DNA from: Paenibacillus sp. GP183
GTDB lineage: Bacteria; Bacillota; Bacilli; Paenibacillales; NBRC-103111
Length of the DNA: 64,000 nucleotides
Assembly (NCBI RefSeq): GCF_900104695.1
Contig: NZ_FNSW01000001.1
Span: 3,838,001-3,902,000 of the forward strand
Direction of reading: 5' to 3'
A program made the translations under genes and the position numbers. Below, piece after piece: positions 57,959 to 64,000 of this stretch. Every line of letters begins with the position of its first letter. Position 1 is the first letter of the stretch. Below the pieces are notes generated by a model. That model ran no database searches and was not told the DNA's origin. It saw only the letters and a program-made list of their open reading frames with translations.

Positions 57959-58362
57959 GGCTCCATCCCTCCTCTATCCAATTGTTTCTTTTTCATGACA
58001 TAGTGTTCAATATCCGTCCAGGCAACCCCCAGGCTTTCCATTTGCGCCATAAAAGCGTCAATATATTTGGTTGCAAGATCAGTACGAAACGACCTTACGC
58101 GCTCCGCCGATGAAGTGACATAAGTTCCTTGTCCGCGGCGTTTTTCTGTTAACCCGTCCCTCTCCAATTCCTGATAAGCCCGCATGACGGTATTCGGATT
58201 AATGCGCAATTCCTGCGCCAATTCCCGAACAGAAGGCATCCTGTCTCCCAACCCGATCTCTCCTTTCGCGATAGCGCTTCGCACCTGATCAAGTATTTGT
58301 TCGTATATCGGTTGACTGAAGTCGATCCGGAATCGCAGCCAGGCATTCGAAGATTGTTCCAT
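57955..58362 (-). CDS. GntR-family regulator, YtrA subfamily
   Basis: This 135-residue repressor has the GntR winged helix (PIYEQILDQVRSAIAKGEI and MPSVRELAQELRINPNTVMR) and only a short C-terminal helix, the YtrA type. It starts at 58,362 after CAGGAGG. An 18-bp perfect inverted repeat lies just upstream over the promoter, so the operon is probably autorepressed and induced by a membrane-active or cell-wall compound. Confidence 0.9.
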   Translation of the reverse strand: MEQSSNAWLRFRIDFSQPIYEQILDQVRSAIAKGEIGLGDRMPSVRELAQELRINPNTVMRAYQELERDGLTEKRRGQGTYVTSSAERVRSFRTDLATKYIDAFMAQMESLGVAWTDIEHYVMKKKQLDRGGMEP

Positions 58363-58385
58363 GGGCGTTCCTCCTGTCGTCCACA

Positions 58386-58428
58386 CTTGCATTAAGTGTA
58401 TTATATCACTTAATACACTTAATGCAAG
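58386..58428. promoter_or_regulatory. GntR (YtrA-type) operator
   Basis: CTTGCATTAAGTGTATTA and its exact reverse complement are separated by 7 bp, 24 bp upstream of the gntR start. The AT-rich core can also hold the -10 box of the operon. Confidence 0.85.
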
Positions 58429-58558
58429 CCCATAATAGAAATCCAGGGTATTACGATCGTATCTGATACTACTCACATCATCTGCAAAATGTTGGTCCAG
58501 TTTTAGTCGATACACGGATTCTCCAACCTGGTGGCATTGTTGAATAGCTGATTTTTGC

Positions 58559-58590
58559 TTGACCCTAACACTAAGGTCAGGGTTTATAAT
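58559..58590 (+). promoter_or_regulatory. Orphan MerR-type promoter
   Basis: TTGACC and TATAAT are 20 bp apart, with the symmetrical ACCCT...AGGGT in the spacer, as in MerR-activated promoters. No merR gene lies next to it; the first gene downstream is the 74-residue hypothetical at 58,698. It may be left from a lost gene pair. Confidence 0.55.
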
Positions 58591-58697
58591 GAGAATATCT
58601 CGAGCAGAAAGAGAAGATGCAGTAGAAGATTGGGAAGTTAGCGAAGTGAGGGTTATATTAATTTGTATAATCTACAAGAAAGGAAAAAAGATGCGTT

Positions 58698-58922
58698 ATG
58701 GATATTACGCCACAAGAAGAAAACATGATTAAGGCTCTCCGTGAGGCTGCATTACCACCTTTATTTGTGCTCATACGAATTAGAAATGATATTTCAAATG
58801 ATACTGAAAATGTCGAAGAGAGCCGAAGAGATGACGTCGTAAAAACATTAGAAAAATACATCGGCCCACTATGGGAAGACTATCATGAGGGGAAGAATTC
58901 ACAAGCCAAAGAAAGACCTTAA
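58698..58922 (+). CDS. Small acidic protein of unknown function (74 residues)
   Basis: The ATG follows AAAGGA. The protein is predicted helical, highly charged and soluble (starts MDITPQEENMIKALREAALP). No family is recognised. It lies between an orphan promoter and repeat Q. Confidence 0.55.
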   Translation: MDITPQEENMIKALREAALPPLFVLIRIRNDISNDTENVEESRRDDVVKTLEKYIGPLWEDYHEGKNSQAKERP

Positions 58923-58985
58923 CGAATTAATCTTAACTATGCAGTGGCTACAAACCAGCACCACTTTGATTGATATCATTACGAG

Positions 58986-59000
58986 GGACGGATACGATAG
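58986..59000 (+). repeat. Cassette repeat Q (left half-site at the Tn7-like end)
   Basis: GGACGGATACGATAG, followed by TTGAATGAG as in repeat O, lies 22 bp before the start of the Tn7-like end. No right half follows on this side. Confidence 0.75.
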
Positions 59001-59036
59001 TTGAATGAGACCTAAAGATACATGTTTGCAAGAAGT

Positions 59037-59171
59037 ACTTCAAAACTTATTTGTAGTTCAGCCTTTTTTTCCAAACAACCACTTCAAAACTTTATTTGTA
59101 TTTTATTTTCATGAAAGAAACCAGCAAAACCTTGCGTTTGCTGGTTTCTTGCACTTCAAGACTTTATTGTC
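59037..59171 (+). repeat. Three spaced transposase-binding-type sites at the Tn7-like end
   Basis: ACTTCAAAACTTATTTGTA (59,037), ACTTCAAAACTTTATTTGTA (59,081) and ACTTCAAGACTTTATTGTC (59,153) are direct repeats in the terminal 150 bp, with a GAAACCAGC/GCTGGTTTC hairpin between the second and third. They are presumably TnsB sites. Confidence 0.8.
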
Positions 59172-59367
59172 TCCCAACATTTAATGCTAAAGTTAATGCT
59201 AATAATAGCGATTATCGAAGACTATGTTTATAAAGAGAGAAACACTTTAGTTACAATAGGAAAAGAAGGAGGGATTTCCTTCCATATTGCCGAATTATTG
59301 CACTAGGAAGTGACCATGTGATCTCTATCATTATGTTTATTTTTAATGGATACACCAAATTTAAATG

Positions 59368-59405
59368 ATGACCTAGCCTTAAACTTTGGCTAGGTCATTT
59401 TTTTA
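59368..59405 (+). terminator. Terminator inside the transposon end
   Basis: ATGACCTAGCC pairs with GGCTAGGTCAT, followed by seven T. It would insulate the tns operon from outside transcription. The stretch 59,172-59,367 holds nothing else that I recognise. Confidence 0.85.
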
Positions 59406-59520
59406 TTGTAGACTTATTACATTTTGGTATATAAGGTAATAATTCATCATTAATATTTATTTTAAAATAAAATATAATGAAAAATATATGAATAGCAAAT
59501 ATTATTTTGGGGGGATAATT

Positions 59521-59856
59521 ATGATTAATGGCTACGAATTAGCCACGGCTTGGGTTTCAGAAGTTGGTATTTGTTTGGAAGATCGTACTTATTCGGGAAA
59601 GACTGCAATTCGAGAACAATGGTTTCAGAAAGCTAAGATTCATGGACCTTGGGCTATTACAGTAAATCACCTCCCCTGTGACTCATCACGTATATATCTA
59701 AACAATTATAATTTCGAGGTGTGTAAAGTTATTGAATTCACATTATTAGATCAAGTTGATTTAGAGCAATACTATAGCCTTATTGAGATCTATAAAGAAA
59801 GCAAGCGTAAGTTCGATCGCCTAAAACGGGGATATAACTATGGATCCTTACGCTAA
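59521..59856 (+). CDS. Small protein of unknown function heading the tns operon
   Basis: This 111-residue protein starts at ATG 59,521 after GGGGGG. It is soluble, with a basic C-terminus (ESKRKFDRLKRGYNYG). It overlaps the tniQ-like gene by 17 bp, so the two are made together. I recognise no family. By position it may be an accessory or regulatory factor of transposition. Confidence 0.65.
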   Translation: MINGYELATAWVSEVGICLEDRTYSGKTAIREQWFQKAKIHGPWAITVNHLPCDSSRIYLNNYNFEVCKVIEFTLLDQVDLEQYYSLIEIYKESKRKFDRLKRGYNYGSLR

Positions 59857-61168
59857 GTTAGAGATAGGACAGGAAGAAATTATTTTACCGGCGATAAGTA
59901 CCTTATATTGCCTGCAACCAATGGGTTTAAATACAATGGCTGCTGAATCCCTAACAAGTTATATCGCTCGACAATCTCAGGCGCATTGCATCAAAACTGG
60001 AAATCTGTTCTCAAGGCTCTTATTCCCGTATTTAGATAAGGAATATATGAACCAGGGCGGAAGTGGCTTTTACACTTCAGCCCACTTAATAAATGGATTA
60101 ACAAAAATTGCAACTGAATTTGTAGACATGCTACGCGAATTAACCCTAAGCAACATTTTAGATCAACTTACTTTGTTACGGTATAAAAATGTGATTCCTA
60201 CTCGGGGATTGTTAAGAAGAAATAAGGCATGGTGCCCCTTGTGTTTTCAAGAGATGAGAGAACAAAAACTTACTGTTTATGAACCACTAATGTGGATGCT
60301 CCAAGCTTTGAGTGTATGTATGAAGCATGACATTAGTCTTCAAGAAATATGTCCACACTGTTCAAATACAAATTTAGTTCTAGAAGGCAGAAGTGCTCCC
60401 GGTTACTGTTCAAACTGCTCCTCTTGGCTTGGTAGTCGAGAAGAAGAAAGGATTCAGACTAAGGCTAATGAATGGGAACTTTGTAAGGGGAGATTAATTA
60501 AAGATCTGCTTTCGTCTGAGATATCAGATTTTAAAAGAGATGATGTCAAATGGACTTTAATGAAGTTAGCCCAGCTTTACACGAATGACAATATATCTGG
60601 GTTTGCCAAGTTTATAGGTGTTCCTAAAACATCATTCTGGGGATGGTATACAGGAAAAAACCTTCCGACCCTCGAGGATGTAATGAGGATATGCAACAAA
60701 TGCGACATCTCACTTGGTTCTTTTTATTCTGGGAATAGGTTAGGTAGTAATAGTCAATATGTGATATCTGCAAAAAGAATCAAAAAAGAAAACTTCATAC
60801 TCACACAAAAGTCGGTAGCTGAAGTGGGCAGGATATTTAAACAATTGGTGTTGGATCGAAAAAATATGCGAATAAACGTTACAAGTATGGCTAAAGAAGT
60901 GCAAGTCAATAAAAAGACATTGTATAAGTATTTTGGACCAATTTGTAAACAGCAGACGCGTATGAACAGGTATTACAAAGTCGGACAAAAGAATTTACGG
61001 ATTATTAAATTAAGTGGTGAAATATCAAAAGCATTTTCTTCGTTATTTAGTTCGGGTTTATTGCCTACTGTTCGTAGAATCGAGATAGAGTTACAGCGGC
61101 CAGCTATCTTACGAGAGAAAAAGATGAGTCGGCATTATAAATTGTGTAGGGAAGTATTCAATATATAG
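59840..61168 (+). CDS. tniQ: TniQ/TnsD-like target-site protein with added helix-turn-helix region
   Basis: TniQ-family proteins such as TnsD bind a target site and recruit TnsC. This 442-residue protein has a TniQ N-terminus (around YCLQPMGLNTMAAESLTSYI), then zinc-finger pairs C132/C135 (WCPLC), C171/C174 (CPHC) and C190/C193 (CSNC) with H163 nearby. Residues ~250-300 resemble a Cro-type HTH (FAKFIGVPKTSFWGWYTGKN), and a second HTH-like block (VQVNKKTLYKYFG) lies near 355. The double DNA-binding tail suggests a specific chromosomal target. Confidence 0.85.
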   Translation: MDPYAKLEIGQEEIILPAISTLYCLQPMGLNTMAAESLTSYIARQSQAHCIKTGNLFSRLLFPYLDKEYMNQGGSGFYTSAHLINGLTKIATEFVDMLRELTLSNILDQLTLLRYKNVIPTRGLLRRNKAWCPLCFQEMREQKLTVYEPLMWMLQALSVCMKHDISLQEICPHCSNTNLVLEGRSAPGYCSNCSSWLGSREEERIQTKANEWELCKGRLIKDLLSSEISDFKRDDVKWTLMKLAQLYTNDNISGFAKFIGVPKTSFWGWYTGKNLPTLEDVMRICNKCDISLGSFYSGNRLGSNSQYVISAKRIKKENFILTQKSVAEVGRIFKQLVLDRKNMRINVTSMAKEVQVNKKTLYKYFGPICKQQTRMNRYYKVGQKNLRIIKLSGEISKAFSSLFSSGLLPTVRRIEIELQRPAILREKKMSRHYKLCREVFNI

Positions 61169-61260
61169 GTGATAATTGAAAAATTATATCTAGATGTAGT
61201 AGGATTTTTTGAATTAGTGGAGAATTATGATAATTAAACCAATAACAGGCGGTGATGGAA

Positions 61261-61671
61261 ATGTTGAATGATGATGATTTCAGGAAAATATGTGAGTTAC
61301 ATCATCTCTCTAAAGAGGCTATTGAAGTTATTCAGCAAATTAGAACTTCTCCACCGGCAAGAAGAGTATCAAGCACCAGAGGAAGTCTGTCTGGCTTTTA
61401 CAGCAGCAAAAAAATGGGAGTTACTATTCAATATGAAAGCCATACTTTGGAGCTCCCCATCACTTACCTTTTAGAACATGATCCAAAAGTTTATGAGTTC
61501 TATGATCAGCCGCCAACTTTTCCAATTCGGTATTTGGTGAATGGGAAGCGACGCGGCCATCTATACACAGCCGATCAGTTCGTAATCTCGGAGGATTTCG
61601 TCGGTTGGCAGGAATGTAAAACTGAAGAGAAGTTTGAAAAATTATCGAAAGAACACCCCGAACGATATTGA
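61261..61671 (+). CDS. tnsA: TnsA endonuclease domain, ending early
   Basis: TnsA cuts the 5' strand at transposon ends. This ~136-residue product has the restriction-enzyme-like core: a Glu in TYLLEHDPKVYEF, the Asp in YTADQFVIS and the Lys in GWQECKTEE (matching the E-D-QxK pattern of TnsA). It stops where TnsA would go on to its C-terminal TnsC-binding domain. That domain is encoded at once in the next frame, fused to TnsB. The stop and the next start share TTGA. Start 61,261 best fits AGGCGG; 61,255 is an alternative. Confidence 0.82.
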   Translation: MLNDDDFRKICELHHLSKEAIEVIQQIRTSPPARRVSSTRGSLSGFYSSKKMGVTIQYESHTLELPITYLLEHDPKVYEFYDQPPTFPIRYLVNGKRRGHLYTADQFVISEDFVGWQECKTEEKFEKLSKEHPERY

Positions 61672-63983
61672 CAGAACAAGGCACTTGGGACATGCCACCA
61701 GTAAGGGAATACGCAGAGCAGCTCGGTTTATCTTTTCGAATTCGTACTGATAAGGAAATTGATTGGGTGTTTCAAAGCAATCTTCAATTTCTTGAGGATT
61801 ACCTGCTAGAGGAAAATGTAGAAGTTCCACAGGACATGAGACAAAAGATAATGGATATCGTAAACGAGAAGCAGGGAATATCACTTAAAGAATTAATTAA
61901 TCGATTTGGTGGACAATCTGACTCAGTATATAAATTAATTGTGTTGGATGATATTTATATTGACTTGTGTCAAGAAAGATTAACTGAGTGGGAATATGTT
62001 CGAGTATATACCAATGAGATTATAGCCAACGTACATGCCAAGCTACGCTATTGTCATAAAACAGAAGGGAAGTTTACTGGGGCGGTCGATATAAAAGCAG
62101 GTAACAAAGTCCAATGGGATGGTCGGGCTTGGACTATCCTAAATCACGGGGAAACTACCACAATACTTCTCGGTGAAAGCAATGAACAACTTCCACTCAC
62201 TAATGAGGTGTTTATTGATTTAATAAAATCTGGTGACATTCAAAACTTGAGGGCTGATTTCAAAGAAGAAGACGAATTGTTGAGTGAAATTTTATCGACT
62301 GCTGGTCCAATGGACTTGGAGAAGGCAATAAGAAGATTCAATATTGTATTTCCCTTAATCAACTGCGAAATGTCCGTCGAAGATTCCGGTATTCCATCCC
62401 GTACATTACGTGGTTGGATAAGTGATTATAAGAAAGGGGAAGAGGTCCACGGTAATGGGTTCATTGGTCTACTACCTGATTCCAAAAGTCAAGGAAATAG
62501 AACACCTCGGTTGTCGGAAGAAACTAAAGCTCTAATTGATGTATACATTGAAGAAGAATATGAAACTAGTACGAACAAAAAGATGAAAACGGTGTGGAGG
62601 GCTCTTAAAGAGAAGTGTGCTGAGAAGAAGATTCACTGTCCAAGCTATCAAACATTTTGTGAACATGTAAAATTAAGACCTCTATACGAACAGACTAAAA
62701 AGCGGGAAGGATTTAAAGCCGCGAATAATCATAAGCCTTTTTATTTTGAGTTAGAACAGACTACTCCTCGTCATGGAGAACGCCCTTTTCAAATTGGACA
62801 TATTGATCATACAGAACTTGATCTTGACTTAAGATGTCCTAAGACAGGTAAGTCATTGGGAAAGGCATGGATCACATTTCTTGTAGATGCATTCACAAGG
62901 CGAATTCTGGCCTTTTACTTATCATTCAACCCTCCAAGTTATCGTTCTTGCATGATGGTTATTAGAGAATGTGTAAAAAGACATGGCCGACTGCCAAGAA
63001 ATCTCGTTGTTGACGGTGGTAAGGAATTTGCCAGTGTTTACTTTGACACTTTGTTAGCATTATACAAAATTAATAAAAAGGAACGTAAAGGACAACCACG
63101 GTTTGGTTCAGTTATTGAAAGACTTTTTGGCGTTACAAATGAAATGTTGATTCATAATCTATTAGGTAACACTCAAGTGATGAAAAATGTTAGACAAGTC
63201 ACTCCGGATGTAAATCCAAAGGGAAAATCAGTTTGGACATTATCTGAATTAACACAATTAATGGCCTTGTGGACATACGAGGTCTACGATACGAAAGATC
63301 ACATTGCTTTGGGTGAAAGTCCGAGGGATGCCCATTTACATGGAATGGCTCAATCGGGACAACGTGAATTTACGATGATTCCGTACAACGAAGATTTCAA
63401 GATGCTAACTTTGCCAACAACAAGAAATAAAACTGCTAAGGTTTATGTGGGTCGAGGAATCAAGCTAAACTACATTTATTACTACTCGCCTGCTCTAAGA
63501 CAAGCAGATGTGGAGAATACTCAGGTTCCAGTACGTTATGACCCATTTAATGTAGGCATCGCATACGCATTTGTAAAGGGCAGATGGACTCAGTTAAGGT
63601 CAGAGCAGTACATGACATTTATTAATCGAACTGAAAAAGAAATTCAAATTATTACTGAAGAACTTAAGAAAAGAACAAGCAATACGGTGAAAGCCGGTGA
63701 TAGTATAACTGCTTCTAAGATTGCGGCTTTCCTTAACTCGTCCGAAGGAAAACAAATTACATTAATGCAGCATCTTAAAGATCTTGAATCACGACAAGCG
63801 CAGATGGTTCTAGACGGGAAACCAGCAACAGAACCAGTGAACAGCCAAGTTTCAAAAGAGCAAAACATAGAGACTCATTCTATGGTCGAAAACCATGCAA
63901 ATAAAGGAACTACCATAAGGCAACCCTCGAAGCCGAAGTTGCGTGAAAATCCAACATACATTGCATACGGGGAGTTGTCATAA
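61668..63983 (+). CDS. tnsB: TnsB DDE transposase with TnsA C-terminal domain at its N-terminus
   Basis: TnsB binds the ends and does the 3'-end cutting and joining. Residues ~1-115 (PPVREYAEQLGLSFRIRTDK, then FLEDYLLEENVEV) look like the C-terminal half of TnsA. The rest is TnsB: N-terminal DNA-binding regions, then the RNase-H-like core with D380 (GHIDHTE), D449 (LVVDGGKEFAS) and E484 (IERLFG), spaced as in DDE enzymes, and a beta-barrel. It starts at TTG in a 4-bp overlap with tnsA and has no clear ribosome site of its own, so translation depends on coupling or a -1 frameshift. Confidence 0.85.
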   Translation: MTEQGTWDMPPVREYAEQLGLSFRIRTDKEIDWVFQSNLQFLEDYLLEENVEVPQDMRQKIMDIVNEKQGISLKELINRFGGQSDSVYKLIVLDDIYIDLCQERLTEWEYVRVYTNEIIANVHAKLRYCHKTEGKFTGAVDIKAGNKVQWDGRAWTILNHGETTTILLGESNEQLPLTNEVFIDLIKSGDIQNLRADFKEEDELLSEILSTAGPMDLEKAIRRFNIVFPLINCEMSVEDSGIPSRTLRGWISDYKKGEEVHGNGFIGLLPDSKSQGNRTPRLSEETKALIDVYIEEEYETSTNKKMKTVWRALKEKCAEKKIHCPSYQTFCEHVKLRPLYEQTKKREGFKAANNHKPFYFELEQTTPRHGERPFQIGHIDHTELDLDLRCPKTGKSLGKAWITFLVDAFTRRILAFYLSFNPPSYRSCMMVIRECVKRHGRLPRNLVVDGGKEFASVYFDTLLALYKINKKERKGQPRFGSVIERLFGVTNEMLIHNLLGNTQVMKNVRQVTPDVNPKGKSVWTLSELTQLMALWTYEVYDTKDHIALGESPRDAHLHGMAQSGQREFTMIPYNEDFKMLTLPTTRNKTAKVYVGRGIKLNYIYYYSPALRQADVENTQVPVRYDPFNVGIAYAFVKGRWTQLRSEQYMTFINRTEKEIQIITEELKKRTSNTVKAGDSITASKIAAFLNSSEGKQITLMQHLKDLESRQAQMVLDGKPATEPVNSQVSKEQNIETHSMVENHANKGTTIRQPSKPKLRENPTYIAYGELS

Positions 63984-64000
63984 TGACTAAAAAAATTGCA
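63983..64000 (+). CDS. tnsC: Probable TnsC AAA+ regulator, first six codons only
   Basis: ATG 63,983 overlaps the tnsB stop by 1 bp (TAATG) and the window ends after MTKKIA. Gene order in Tn7-like operons makes TnsC the expected product; the sequence itself is too short to prove it. Confidence 0.55.

Larger units (their letters stand above)
59023..64000 (+). mobile_element. Tn7-like transposon, one end and tns operon (far end outside window)
   Basis: The element begins near TGTTTGCAAGAAG at 59,023 and carries an unknown gene, tniQ/tnsD, a split tnsA, tnsB and the start of tnsC, all on the plus strand. The cargo and other end lie beyond the window. No Cas gene or CRISPR array is visible here, so CRISPR guidance is neither supported nor excluded for the part not seen. 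Confidence 0.85.

Noticed and set aside
40967-59000. Classical integron cassette array with attC sites
   Set aside because: The CTAAC cores are in direct, not inverted, orientation, no GTTRRRY partner is consistent across copies, and no intI gene lies in the window. I keep the comparison as an analogy only.
59023-64000. CRISPR-associated transposon (CAST)
   Set aside because: No Cas genes, repeats or guide RNAs are visible. The TniQ protein is longer than the short TniQ of CAST systems and has its own DNA-binding regions. The part beyond the window is unseen.

Overview
The window reads as a chromosomal segment of a Paenibacillus-like Firmicute (Bacillales). The basis is the gene order (hprK-lgt-ppaX-hisZGDBHAFIE, trxB, rapZ-yvcK-whiA-HPr, clpP, cggR-gap-pgk-tpi-gpmI-eno, secG-rnr-smpB-ssrA), strong GGAGG-type ribosome sites, a short HisG paired with HisZ, CtsR- and CggR-type operators and a T-box leader. 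The assignment comes from gene content only; no database was searched.

Positions 1 to about 36,800 are conserved core. The order is: a 5'-truncated PucR/CdaR-type regulator; an MsmX/UgpC-type sugar-ABC ATPase; hprK, lgt, ppaX and an acyltransferase; the full histidine operon behind a good SigA promoter, followed by hisJ and a prs paralogue that fits PRPP supply; a TPR protein, trxB and a ROK glucokinase; rapZ-yvcK-whiA and an HPr protein; a secreted copper-amine-oxidase-N protein; CtsR-controlled clpP on the minus strand; tRNA-Arg(CCG); the CggR-controlled lower-glycolysis operon; an M50-like membrane protein; secG, rnr (with a very long Gly/Arg/Lys tail) and smpB. A glutathione peroxidase follows on the minus strand, then tmRNA.

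The tmRNA gene is present twice in tandem (36,959-37,320 and 37,446-37,807). The copies encode different tags and differ by compensatory changes in a helix. The second copy marks the start of an AT-richer accessory region that runs to the end of the window. First come an Xre-type regulator and a 546-residue protein of unknown function, then decayed restriction-endonuclease remnants.

From about 40,970 to 59,000 there is a cassette-like array. Mostly single, unrelated small genes (metallo-beta-lactamase fold, chorismate mutase, MerR plus quinone oxidoreductase, DUF2500, P-loop kinase, two VOC proteins, a T-box-controlled IleS2-like isoleucyl-tRNA synthetase, GNAT, broken Nudix, methyltransferase, GntR-ABC operon) are separated by copies of one repeat. 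The repeat has two direct 16-nt half-sites, CTAACGGNNNNNATAG-like, often flanking a GC-rich hairpin. It resembles an integron cassette array in layout, but the half-sites are direct rather than inverted and no integrase is visible.

From about 59,023 to the window end is one side of a Tn7-like transposon: an end with three spaced 19-20 bp sites, a small unknown gene, a TniQ/TnsD-like protein with an added HTH region, a TnsA cut after its nuclease domain, a protein joining the TnsA C-terminal domain to a DDE transposase (TnsB), and the first six codons of a probable tnsC. A roughly 260-bp sequence at 55,468-55,731 carries matching sites at both ends (three spaced, then four at an exact 20-bp period) and looks like a non-autonomous derivative. 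Both insertions lie 20-22 bp past the ACGATAG part of a cassette repeat, which suggests the repeat is the transposon's target.
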